This document shows, piece by piece, positions 21,390-31,560 of a stretch of DNA of 64,000 bases. The DNA is taken from positions 112,974,614 to 113,038,613 of the forward strand of contig NC_053495.1 in the NCBI RefSeq assembly GCF_905171775.1. Reading direction: 5' to 3'. A program made the position numbers and the translations under genes. The notes below the pieces were generated by a model, which worked only from the letters and a program-made list of their open reading frames with translations, was not told where the DNA came from and searched no databases. The first letter of the stretch is position 1. Every line of letters starts with the position of its first letter. This stretch comes from Rana temporaria (taxonomy: Eukaryota > Chordata > Amphibia > Anura > Ranidae).

Positions 21390-22790
21390 CTATTCATACA
21401 AGTCAATTTGTACATCGGCAATACAGCATTGAGTTTTCTTATGAAACCACAGATGGGGGGTAGAAGCATTCCATTTACACAAGATTGCTTTTTTAGCACA
21501 GTAAAGAAGGTACGATATCAAGAGTTTGGTACAACGAGACCTCTGATCATCATCCTGTATACCCAAAAATGCCAGTTCAGGAGAAATCGTAAGAGACAGT
21601 TGTAGGCAGGTATTCATTACCTCAAAGACCTATGTCCAGAACGTGTCACCCTAGGACAACTCCAGAACATATGGAAGCAAGTCTCTGTATCAGAGTGGCA
21701 ACACACACAAACTGGGTCCGTTTGAGGATAAAGTCTGTACAATCTCTGCGGAGTGTAATACACCCTATGAAGGAATTTAGTTTGAATAAGCTTGTCTCTG
21801 AAGGAAATTACCAATTTAGAGCTGTTGTCAAAAGCAGTCCTCCCAATGCTCCCTAATCAAGGAGGAGATATCCTCCTTCCAAGCCTCCCATAACCTTTCC
21901 AACTTAGGGGAACCAAGGCTAAGAAGCGCTAGGTAGAGGGAGGAAAGGGGTTTAGGCAGAGATTCCTGAGCTAAGAGCTCCTCAATGGGATCCATAGCCA
22001 GTACGGGGGGGCTGTGAGAATTGAGCGCGGGCAGCATACTGCAGCTGTAGATAGCTAAAGAAAATCCATCCACGTAACCAAAATGTACTGGAGATGTCCC
22101 TAAATTACAGTAACCTGCCCATAGGCATAATATTCCGCAGTGCTTTGATGTTTTATCTTGCCCAGATGTGAGGATCCGGAATCGATCTGCAGTTCGTAAG
22201 CTTAGGGTTGCCCCATAATGGGTGATAAGGGGACCATTGACCTGGAATCGCCTTCAGCAAAGACTCACACCCTGAGCATCGTCCTGGTTGGATGCGGAAG
22301 GACAGTGTATGCCTTAGGGCCTCTATATACCAAATCTCTGAGCTCTTTAAGAGAGCCAAGAATCGTGGCCTCCAAGCACACTGCTGCGTTGGTTCAAGAG
22401 TTAACAAACCACCAGCAGACTGTGACCGGAAAGCAGCCCAGTGAAATACCAGGAAATTGGGCAGTGCCAACCCTCCGCATCTCACTGGAGGAAACCACGT
22501 GGATTTGAGTGCATTGGGAAGAAGCAGCAACGTCGTCCACAGGATCTGTTTGGGTGGCCATATTGGAGCTCCTCTGAGTTTCCTGCCACGCGTGACTCCG
22601 AACAGGGAGGATCAGCCATACACAGGGAAAAATCAAAGCTTCTTTCCTCACCTCATGTGGTTGGACGATTTATGAGGCATAGGAGCCGGAACTAGTGGGC
22701 GTACAGGGAGGGATCCCCAGGCTAGGAGAAAAAATGGATCCGTCTCTAGCAGAGTCCCGGGATGCACGATTTACTCCGCCATTTTGGACA
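21390..22790 (-). pseudogene. Internally deleted L1: ORF2 C-terminus joined to a 5'-like end
   Basis: Minus-strand frames at 22530-22153, 22073-21828 and 21814-21617 encode the post-RT and Cys-rich end of L1 ORF2 (CGGLALPNFLVFHWAA; FLHRVYYTPQRLYRL; C-V-C-C-H...C-F-H-M-F-W). Upstream, 22535-22790 reads like an L1 5' region (AATGGCGGAG, then a Met codon followed by PHKSSNHMR). The endonuclease, RT core and most of ORF1 are missing. The ORF2 assignment is firm; the 5' assignment is tentative. Confidence 0.75.
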
Positions 22791-23250
22791 CGCTTCCCTT
22801 GAAATACTTAAATACTAGTATGAACCAAGCCTGAGCCAATGATGAGGCACAGATATATCACTCTAGAATGCATGCAGTGATATTAAAAAATATTTCCATT
22901 GATCTCCTGTTGGTGGATTAATATTTCCTGGAGTCTCTCTCAAGTGTGTGAATCTGATCGCTCTCCATTTCTGATGATGCTCCTATCTCCATCTCCCCCA
23001 TCCCCAGATGCAGGACAGTGAACCTGGTATTTAAATGAGAACTTGTTAGATTATGCAGTCGCGCTGGAACAGAGCTCCAACACCATTTCCCTGTATTTTG
23101 CAGAACATTTTCCAGGGGGAGACGGGGATAGCATCAGTATGGGAGGGGCACAGAGCATTGGTTTGGAGGTAATTGATTTCCCAGGGCTCCAGGCTAAAGA
23201 AATCACATAATGGCGAATTTAAATTTCGGGTGGCAGGACTTAGACATAAG
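22791..23250. other. Unassigned sequence before the foldback
   Basis: No gene recognised. It ends with CAGGACTTAGACATAAG (23234-23250), which is repeated at 28284-28300 on the far side of the foldback. Confidence 0.4.
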
Positions 23251-24514
23251 AGAGAGGATGGAAGTAGGAATGGCGCTAGCTTTTAATGTGCAGTACTAAT
23301 GTGGTAAATAGTGTTACAGGCGCCTGTACTTAATAGTGAAAAACGCAGTGACATATAATCAAATACAGGTAAATTGATACATTTTAATAAAAACTAATTT
23401 TGAAATTCTAGTACAGAAGGTAAAGGAAAATGCTGGTGATATCCAAAATGTGTGTGTAAATAGCTATGCGATTAAGTAAAAATAGATGAATTAGATTGCT
23501 TGAGCAGCTGCGATAAAAACGCAGTTCCAAGTGATCCAAAAACAAAATAATAAAATAGTGCACCTTAATAAAATCCTTGTGCTACAAAGGCAAGTGATAT
23601 CCACTCCAAAAGTGTGAGAAATGACAAAGAAAAAATTAAGTGACAATTATAAATAAATGTAATAAATAAAAATATAAATTAGAAAAAGTGCTTCATGCAG
23701 TTGTGAACGTCTAGTTCTATGCTTCACACAGTGATCCAATCCAATCTGTGCTCCTATATGGACCGCACTCACCAGATTTGTGCCCCCTCTTGGGGTTTGC
23801 AGCATTCACAGTGTATGCCACTGTGCAGCACTCTGGCAAAGGCACGTCCTGCTGTGGTCCTGGTGGTGCTCTCAGTGTTTATCCCATATACAGGAAAAAA
23901 GAAGGAAGGGGTCCCAAGATAGTGTAGTACCGTTTAAAAATGCAGCTTTTATTGGTAAAAGACAAATGGGTACTCACAATTTTGTTAAAAATGACAGAGC
24001 ATTACTTTAGCATGCAGAAAGCGGAAGTGTTGTGGCGTTCTGTCGGATCGCTCAACCGGTTTCGTCGACCTGACTGCGCTCCAGATGAAGTCAGGTCGAC
24101 GAAACCGGTTGAGCGATCCGACAGAACGCCACAACACTTCCGTTTTCTGCATGCTAAAGTAATGCTCTGTCATTTCAACAAAATTGTGAGTACCCATTTG
24201 TCTTTTACCAATAAAAGCTGCATTTTTAAACGGTACTACACTATCTTGGGACCCCTTCCTTCTTTTTCCTGTATATGGGATAAACACTGAGAGCACCACC
24301 AGGACCACAGCAGGACGTGCCTTTGCCAGAGTGCTGCACAGTGGCATACACTGTGAATGCTGCAAACCCCAAGAGGGGGCACAAATCTGGTGAGTGCGGT
24401 CCATATAGGAGCACAGATTGGAGTGGATCACTGTGTCGAAGCATAGAACTAGACGTTCACAAAAGCATGAAGCACTTTTTCTAATTTTTATTTGTATTTA
24501 TTTATAATTATTGT

Positions 24515-25060
24515 TGTGACGGTATTAGAATGATATCCCCGTCAAGCATTCCCTTCTCCCCATACAAGAACATCCCCTCCTGGAATCGCCATAATAAGCC
24601 ACACATGCCAAGGCTTAATGCTGGAACAAGAGACTTTAATGACACAAAAACTCAGCTTATATGTGGTTACAACCTGTTAGGAACAGTGAAATCTCCGCCC
24701 CCCCTCACACAGTGGGGTTTCCCATACAGATTATAGGAGACAAGTCGGAGCCGACCATGCAGACACATTTCTTTAGATAAAGACATCAGTGGAGTTAATT
24801 ACTACACTGAAGCAATCAGAATAATTAACATACCACGTCTCTAATCATTTAGCCTGATGATACAATACACATCTTTTAAGGGTAAACACAGATCTTCTTC
24901 ACACAACACAATAGATCAATTAACGTTTAGAATAGTGAGGGGACATTAGCACTTCAATAACCTGTTAGAGGAATGAATCACACATGAAATTCCTTTCTAC
25001 CTCTAACACACATGGCTAGCAGGGAGCATTAAACTGAGACATATAGGCAAATGCATCACA
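24515..25060 (-). repeat. 3' LTR of the gag-HEXIM element
   Basis: 546 bp, near-identical to 27199-27744. It lies downstream of the gene on the minus strand, next to the polypurine tract at about 25061-25085. Confidence 0.93.
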
Positions 25061-25441
25061 ATGGCCCCCCTTTTTCTCCCTGCTCCGGCAAACCCGGTTG
25101 GACCTTTCCTGGTCCAGTAGGGTTGACGGGTTCAGAGCTTTTAGTCCGAGGTTAACTCCGTTTGGCGTGACTGACCTCCCTTGGCAACTGCTTCCGACTC
25201 AGGTATGCCACCGGGTCGTCAGATCACACGCCGGTCAGTCCCCAAGTCTTTGTGCGATCTGCAGAGTCACCAGAAGTCAGTGTGAAGACGGCGAATGGGT
25301 CTGTGCGCCGCCATCTAGGTGTCCCGCTATGGGAGGGGGCAGGTTATGGCTCTGAAGTGACAATCACAGGAGATTCATAAAAAGAAAAAGTTATATTTGT
25401 TGAAATGCTGTAGCAGTGGTGCTCAGAGTTCGGGGGGGGGA
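25061..25441 (-). other. 3' untranslated region and polypurine tract
   Basis: Noncoding 381 bp between the fusion-gene stop and the 3' LTR, with no trace of polymerase genes. The last ~25 bases on the minus strand form the purine-rich tract. Confidence 0.7.
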
Positions 25442-25873
25442 TCAGTGCCCCATAGGGTCAGCCACCCTCTGCTCCCTCCGCAGCCGCCGGTTCTCCTCTT
25501 TGAGCTTCTCCAGCTCCATCTCCAGTTCATGGAGCCTGGGGGGGTCAGCCTGCTGTGACCTCAGGTGGTTGTTCTCCTCCTCCATGCGGCTTATGCACTC
25601 CTCCAGCTCTATGTCCTCACGGATCAGCTCCTGCTTGCTCATGTCCTGCAGGCTCTCCACGTGGTCCTTCATCATCAGGAACTGGGTGGTGGTGTAAGGG
25701 GCCACCGGTGGGCCCTTGGCGAACATCTCGGCCCGCATCTGGGACGCCCACTGCGACTCCCTCTCCTCCAGTCGCTTCTTCTCCTCCCAGGTCAGCTTGT
25801 TATACGGCTTCCAGGACCTCTTCTTCTTGGGGGGTAGCCGGCGGTGCCTCTTTCTGCCCAGCTCCCTCCAGGG
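25442..25873 (-). other. HEXIM: Captured HEXIM module within the fusion gene
   Basis: HEXIM1/2 bind 7SK snRNA through an arginine-rich motif and then inhibit P-TEFb (CDK9/cyclin T). Compared with vertebrate HEXIM as I know it, this part keeps the basic motif, the WKPY.KLTWEEKK block, the RAEMFAKG.PVAPY block and the coiled coil (SLQDMSKQELI, ELEECISRMEEENN). PYNT is changed to PYTT (456-459); the Tyr and the Phe five residues on, both important for inhibition, are kept (Y457, F462). The acidic stretch between QFLM and SLQ is cut to about five residues. The N-terminal half of HEXIM is replaced by gag. HEXIM genes are intronless in mammals, so lack of introns does not tell RNA from DNA capture. 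Confidence 0.9.
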
Positions 25874-27064
25874 CCCCTCCGGCTCATGGCTGTCGCCCAT
25901 GACCAGCTGACAATGGTGTTTCCTGTTGTCCGTAATACCAGATTGTACCGTGAGGACTTCGTAAATGGTGTCCAATGGTTCTTCCGGACCCAGCTCCTGG
26001 AGATCCCAAGCCGAGTCTACACAATGGGCTGCTGCTGGTGGGCGGTACCCAGGTTGAGACCAATTTGACCTGGTGTTGTCGTTCATGGGGCAATTCTGCT
26101 TGAAGTGACCCAGCTGTTTGCACCGGAAGCAGCGTTGTTCGTTGTCCTCCTGGCGTGGATAGCGAGGGCTAGATGTCACCGGTCTGTTAGGAGGTTGGTA
26201 TCTAGCGGCTGGTGGGTGTGAGGGCACCGTTGGTCGTGGAGGTTGTACCCGTGGTGTGACCTGGTTTGTCTTGCGAGTATCCGCATATTCATCCGCCAAC
26301 TTCGCTGCCTCTGGTAGAGTCTTGGGCCTGCAATCTCTCACCCAATCTTTGACATCCGTCTGGATGTGATTGTAAAATTGCTCCAGGAGCATTAGTTGCA
26401 AAATGTCCTCTGCGGTGGTGGCCTGGCTGCCGTTAACCCAGTTAGAGGCCGACAGGGACAACTGGCAAGCCCATTCCGCGTAAGAGTCTATCGTGGTTTT
26501 GCGTGACTCCCTGAACTTCTGTCGGTGGGACTCTGGGGTTACTGCATAACGAGCCAGGAGCGCTTCTTTAACCCTGGCGTAGCTATGGATATCCTGATCT
26601 GGCACGGTCCGGAAAGCATCAGAAGCTTTGCCTGACAGTTTGCCTGACAATATTGCAACCCACTCTCCTCTAGCTATTCGGTGCAGGTTACATTGTCTCT
26701 CAAAATCTGCCAGGTAGTTATCAATTTCACAGTCCTTTTCATCAAAAGCTTTAAAAGCGCTAAACGGAATCTTCCTTGCGTCTGCTGTGCTGTACTCACT
26801 GTTTGGAGAATGTGCGGCTGCTTGTTGGACTGCTGCCAGTTTTAACTGTAGCTCTGCGTCTCTTATTTGTTTAGCATCCTGTAGCTCTGCGTTTACTAAC
26901 AGGTCCATCACTTTCAGCACCACATCCGGCGTTGGGTTCGGACCGAACCAAGCTAGCTTCTCTCTCATTAGCTTGTTGGTTGGTGACTCCTCCTGAATCA
27001 CTGGTCTCTCCATCTCTTGTACTGCTGGCGTTGCTGCAATCCCGTCCTCCTGGTCTAGCTCCAT
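25442..27064 (-). CDS. Gag-HEXIM fusion protein of the LTR element
   Basis: A single uninterrupted 540-codon frame. Residues ~96-175 are a Gypsy-type gag/capsid region (PFSAFKAFDEKDCEIDNYL...). Residues ~176-265 are alpha-helical and SCAN-like (LMLLEQFYNHI, WVRDCRPKTLPEAAKLADEY). A Pro-rich linker and a CX2CX4HX4C zinc knuckle (C312, C315, H320, C325) follow, then ~65 residues that may be the start of the former protease region. From ~398 the protein is HEXIM: arginine-rich GRKRHRR (403-409), WKPYNKLTWEEKK, AEMFAKGPPVAPYTTTQFLM (445-464), then a leucine-heptad coiled coil (468-533). The Met at 27064 is the first in frame, 134 bases inside the 5' LTR, although the frame is open upstream of it. 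Function in the element is unknown. Confidence 0.92.
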   Translation of the reverse strand: MELDQEDGIAATPAVQEMERPVIQEESPTNKLMREKLAWFGPNPTPDVVLKVMDLLVNAELQDAKQIRDAELQLKLAAVQQAAAHSPNSEYSTADARKIPFSAFKAFDEKDCEIDNYLADFERQCNLHRIARGEWVAILSGKLSGKASDAFRTVPDQDIHSYARVKEALLARYAVTPESHRQKFRESRKTTIDSYAEWACQLSLSASNWVNGSQATTAEDILQLMLLEQFYNHIQTDVKDWVRDCRPKTLPEAAKLADEYADTRKTNQVTPRVQPPRPTVPSHPPAARYQPPNRPVTSSPRYPRQEDNEQRCFRCKQLGHFKQNCPMNDNTRSNWSQPGYRPPAAAHCVDSAWDLQELGPEEPLDTIYEVLTVQSGITDNRKHHCQLVMGDSHEPEGPWRELGRKRHRRLPPKKKRSWKPYNKLTWEEKKRLEERESQWASQMRAEMFAKGPPVAPYTTTQFLMMKDHVESLQDMSKQELIREDIELEECISRMEEENNHLRSQQADPPRLHELEMELEKLKEENRRLRREQRVADPMGH

Positions 27065-27180
27065 TAATTCTGCTATGATGACCCGCTTGGTTTTGTTGCT
27101 AGCAATCCTTCCACGAACTTCCAGTAGTTCTTCCAGTGTCTGCTTGGAATCCGGGTGTAAAGGGGAATAGAAGGGAAAAT

Positions 27181-27196
27181 CCCACTGCTGCCACCA
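27181..27196 (-). promoter_or_regulatory. Primer-binding site of the LTR element
   Basis: On the minus strand TGGTGGCAGCAGTGGGA begins two bases after the 5' LTR. TGG at the start matches the CCA end of a tRNA; which tRNA is not determined. Confidence 0.6.
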
Positions 27197-27198
27197 TT

Positions 27199-27744
27199 TG
27201 TGACGGTATTAGAATGATATCCCCGTCAAGCATTCCCTTCTCCCCATACAAGAACATCCCCTCCTGGGATCGCCATAATAAGCCACACATGCCAAGGCTT
27301 AATGCTGGAACAAGAGACTTTAATGACACAAAAACTCAGCTTATATGTGGTTACAACCTGTTAGGAACAGTGAAATCTCCGCCCCCCCTCACACAGTGGG
27401 GTTTCCCATACAGATTATAGGAGACAAGTCGGAGCCGACCATGCAGACACATTTCTTTAGATAAAGACATCAGTGGAGTTAATTACTACACTGAAGCAAT
27501 CAGAATAATTAACATACCACTTCTCTAATCATTTAGCCTGATGATACAATACACATCTTTTAAGGGTAAACACAGATCTTCTTCACACAACACAATAGAT
27601 CAATTAACGTTTAGAATAGTGAGGGGACATTAGCACTTCAATAACCTGTTAGAGGAATGAATCACACATGAAATTCCTTTCTACCTCTAACACACATGGC
27701 TAGCAGGGAGCATTAAACTGAGACATATAGGCAAATGCATCACA
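27199..27744 (-). repeat. 5' LTR of the gag-HEXIM element
   Basis: 546 bp, TG...CA ends. It should hold the promoter for the fusion gene on the minus strand. Two differences from the other LTR were seen. Confidence 0.93.
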
Positions 27745-28283
27745 ATTGTCACTTAATTTTTTCTTTGTCATTTTTTCTTTGTCATTTCTCACACCTTTGG
27801 AGTGGATATCACTAGCCTTTGTAGCACAAGGATTTTATTAAGGTGCACTATTTTATTATATTTTTTTGGATCACTTGGAACTGCGTTTTTATCGCAGCTG
27901 CTAAAGCAATCTAATTCATCTATTTTTACGTAATCGCATAGCTATTTACACACACATTTTGGATATCACCAGCATTTTCCTTTACTTTCTGTACTAGAAT
28001 TTCAAAATTAGTTTTTATTAAAATGCACCAATTTACCTGTATTTGATTATATGTCACTGCGTTTTTCACTATTAAGTACAGGCGCCTGTAACACAATTTA
28101 CCACATCAGTACTGCACTTTAAAAGCTAGCGCCATTCCTACTTCTATCCTCTCTCAAATCATTATCTCACCTAGGTGAAATAAATCAGGTAGGGGCAGCT
28201 GCTTAAATTAATTAAGGGCATAAAAACTCTATACTCACTCACAGGCAATATTTGGTCCTATTGCGCGGATTCATTTTTACTTT

Positions 28284-28860
28284 CAGGACTTAGACATAAG
28301 CATTGTACAACACCAGGGAGGAACTTTCTAGTCTTCTAAAGACCCGTATACGACCCCAGATGAGTTTGGGAGCCTGCTGGCTAGGGCTCTTTGGCGCCAA
28401 CGTACGTTGGGACATGTCCACAAACTCCACACCATCTCAGGTTCCCTTGGTCGTACTATCCTCTAAAATGGCAGAAGCTTTCCAGCCTTTTTATGCTCAA
28501 CGTAACCAGCTCCCTGATACACTCGCTGGTTCCAAGCCTACCCAGAAAGTAGAGCTTCTTTCGCAATATCTGGATGAGGCGCAGTCTCCTCGGCTTACGG
28601 CCCAAATCAGTAAGCAATTGGATGAACCTATCACTCTGACAGAGATAGCGTTGGTTATGAAGGAATTACCTAAGGGAAAGAGTCCAGGTCCCGATGGGTT
28701 CACTAATGCCTACTATCTCGGATTTGCGTGCTCGGTTACAAACCTCCTTTTCCTTCAAATGGTGTCATACCTCCCTAAAATATTTGGAGATGCGCCTCCC
28801 AGCCCAATGCTCACAATTATATACTAGTAACTATGCTCCCTTGCTCTCCCCAATCAGAAC
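28284..28860 (+). pseudogene. L1 ORF2 fragment (endonuclease-RT linker)
   Basis: Reads YNTREELSSLL from 28305, then a region ending KGKSPGPDGFTNAYY, the conserved start of the L1 reverse transcriptase. The frame ends soon after, with a second frame (28694-28957) overlapping. Neither end of an L1 is present, so it is a small remnant in which, or beside which, the foldback inserted. Confidence 0.8.
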
Positions 28861-28914
28861 AGACTTGCTAAGGCGGGACAGTACCACTTTCTCGTGGATG
28901 AGCCGAGTCAGTAT

Positions 28915-29640
28915 ATTAAAGCATACGTATATGTGGCGCTCACTTAATGAGCAATAACATCAAATTAATCTTCAATTGATCATAAAGTGCAAAATACAAA
29001 AGTGAGAGTGCAGTAAATAAACATCCAATAACGTAATCTTCACACACCATAAAGGTGCTACAGTATTTAAAGTGACAATGCAACATATAAATAAAGTGCT
29101 CAATCAGAAAAAGTTAATGAATCAAAGTGCTTGAAAGGAAGATCGAATCCAATAAATCCAGATTATATGCAACTTCCACCATCCGTAGTGCGCCAGTGGT
29201 TTGCTCCAGCCTCTCACCTCAGATAAAGACCCCTACAGGTCTAGTTGGACTTGTGTGATATGTGACTCAAAGATCCAAGCAATGAATTCCTACTCCTGGT
29301 ACCTCCAATCAGACAGGTAAAAGATTTCCACGGATACCACTGATATCTTAGGCAGGTCCTCACTTCCCTCCATATACCGTTCACATGCAACATAAAGGAA
29401 TCTACGTGGTGTAGTAATTCAATATATTGGTTTATTAAAAAGGCAGTAAATGTACAGTTAAAAATCACGACAAACGGCGTCACATAGTAGACCGGAAGTA
29501 CTACTATATGTGAAGCCGTTTGTCATGATTTTAAACTGTAAGTTTACTGCTTTTTTAATAAGCAAATATATTGGATTACTACACAATGGAGATTCCTTTA
29601 TGTATCCTAGTATTCGTGGAAATCTTTTACCTGTTGATTG
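28915..29640. repeat. Interspersed repeat with a palindrome
   Basis: Noncoding. Bases ~29390-29490 pair with ~29505-29605 around a short loop (ACGACAAACGGCGTC / AAGCCGTTTGTCATG). Its terminal CGCTCACTTAATG region resembles other foldback families. Class not known. Confidence 0.55.
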
Positions 29641-29689
29641 GATGTCCTAGGAGTAGGAATTCATTGATTGGATTGTATAGTCCAGGAGG

Positions 29690-29990
29690 GGGCGCTGCCC
29701 CCCCCCTTTCCTGATCTGCCGGGCTGCATGTTTGGATAAGGCCACGCCATTTTTTTTTTTTTGCCATGGTTCCCCCTCAAGACTGAAGGGTCTGGTATGG
29801 TCTTGGCAGGGAACCCATGCCATTTTTTATTACATTTTGGCGTAGGGTTTCCTTTCAAGATCCACACCAAATTCAAAGGGCCTTGTATGGATCTTGGGGG
29901 GGCCCCAAGCCGTTTTCTTTTTTTAAATTTTGGCGTGGGATCCCCTTCAAGATCTTCAAAGCACAAATCTGACCTGGATGCAACTTCAAA
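29690..29990. repeat. Degenerate tandem repeat
   Basis: Two to three diverged units share a T-run, TTTTGGCGT, a G-rich stretch and CCTTTCAAGATC (about 29748, 29826, 29920). No coding role. Confidence 0.5.
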
Positions 29991-30800
29991 TCAATGGGCT
30001 GAAAACGCAGCTTAACACAGTATCTTACAGTTACAAGCATTTGAAATGCTGGTAAACTACAGTCCTGAACGCGATATATCTGCTTCCAAAAAAACGCCTG
30101 AGTGTACATGTACACATAAGATAGCATTGATGAGAGTTCTGGGGCTGCTGAAAAAAATGCCCAACTGCTCCTATACGTAAGTTTAGCAGCTGCAGTGTAC
30201 ATGAAGCCGAATCCTTGCACACTGCTGCCTGAAAAAAAATAAGTTTTCAGGCATACAATTTTTTTTTTACTGATCTAAAATGCTTGTGCCAAGTGCTGTG
30301 CATTGATCAGTTTTAAAAAAAATTGCATTGCCGGTCAGTAAATATGTGCAAATACGGGCAAATGCATGCGTGCAAAATAGGATTTTTATAACAGCTTACC
30401 TGTAAAATCCTTTTCTTGGAGTACATCACAGGACACAGAGCTGCATATTCATTACTATGTGGGTTATAGAGTCTACCTTCAGGTGATGGACACTGGTGTA
30501 ATCAATTAAACAGGAAGTTCCCTCCCTATATAACCCCTCCCCTACTGGGAGTTCCTCAGTTTTTGTAGCAAAGCAATAAGTGTCCCAATATCCCCAAACA
30601 AGAGGGGTGGGAGCTCTGTGTCCCGTGATGTACTCCAAGAAAAGGATTTTACAGGTAAGCTGTTATAAAAATCATATTTTCTTTATCGTACATCACGGGA
30701 CACAGAGCTGCATATTCATTACTATGTGGGATGTCCCAAAGCAATGCTTACTGAGGGGAGGGAGACACCAACAACGCAGACCGCCATCAGACGTGAGGAC

Positions 30801-31560
30801 CTATAATGCTGCCTGCAGCATACTGCGCCAAAAAGCTGCATCCTCTTGCCGTCTTATGTTCACCTGATAGGAGTTAGTGAACGTAAGCACAGATGACCAA
30901 GTTGTGGCCTTGAAAATCTGCGTCATAAAGGCTTGGAAATGCATTGCGCATAAAGCGCTTACCATCCTGGTAGGGAGCACCCCCACAAAAAAACAGGGGG
31001 AATCCTACTCTAACCACAAGCCTGAATAATAACCTGATGAATCAACCTTAAAAACAGTTGATTTTAGACGCTGCCTGCCCTTTCCTGGGGCCTCCTGGTA
31101 GCGCAACAACATCAGTTTTCCGTATCCGAGCAGCCGCTTCAGATAGGCCTAGACCCTTCTTACTCCAACGAGAGAGAGAGTGTAACCATTTTAATAGCTG
31201 ACCTGAACACTGCCTGCCCATCTAGGGTCTTCTGGCAGCCCAATAAAAACGTCAGCTTTCTATATCTGAAACCTTCAGATAGGTATTTAACTGCTCTCAT
31301 CTCAATTGAGAGAAAAGCAATAACCTTTCCTTCCGTGAAACAAGGTTTTGAAAAAAGGGAAGGTAAGAATATCTAGATTCAAATGAATACTAGATCCTTC
31401 TAGTAAATAAGGTTGGGTGAGGATGAAAATCACTCTACTTGTAAGAATAATTGAGTATGGCTCTATACCAAGAAAGTTGCCAATACTGAAACTCTTGGAG
31501 GCTACCACAACCAAGAACACCAATTCCCTTGTTAAAGGATGAAGGGAAATATGGTGCATC
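30801..31560 (-). pseudogene. DIRS-3 tyrosine recombinase remnant
   Basis: Broken frames match DIRS-1: 30801-30986 carries IFKATTWSSVLTFTNSYQVNIRR, with the catalytic Tyr position in SYQV, and 31302-31559 carries the N-terminal LTRELVFLVV and LNLDILTFPFF blocks. The H-x-x-R block between them has decayed. Confidence 0.72.

Larger units (their letters stand above)
24515..27744 (-). mobile_element. Young LTR retrotransposon carrying a gag-HEXIM fusion gene
   Basis: Two 546-bp LTRs (TGTGAC...ATCACA) flank a 2.1-kb interior. The 5-bp duplication ATTGT (24510-24514, 27745-27749) marks insertion into the foldback. The LTRs differ at two positions I can see (24584/27268 and 24837/27521), so the insertion is recent. 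On the minus strand a primer-binding-like TGGTGGCAGCAGTGGGA starts two bases inside the 5' LTR, and a purine tract (GGGAGAAAAAGGGGGG) abuts the 3' LTR. There is no reverse transcriptase, RNase H or integrase, so the element would depend on a partner for mobility. Confidence 0.93.
23251..28155. mobile_element. Long palindromic foldback element, split by an LTR retrotransposon
   Basis: The left arm (23251 to about 24080) is the reverse complement of the right arm (about 24082-24514 plus 27750-28155), with a short loop at 24074-24088 (TGCGCTCCAGATGAA). Ignoring the LTR element, the palindrome is about 1.67 kb with ~830-bp arms and few mismatches. It is bounded by the 17-bp string CAGGACTTAGACATAAG on the left and again at 28284 on the right, which may be a target duplication. 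No coding capacity. Confidence 0.82.

Noticed and set aside
23985..24431. A 148-codon protein repeated on both strands in the foldback
   Set aside because: Each strand gives the same peptide because of the palindrome; noncoding element.
25442..25873. A separate HEXIM processed pseudogene that happens to lie next to gag
   Set aside because: It is in frame with gag, has no own start, polyA tail or TSD, and lies between the LTRs with a shared stop.
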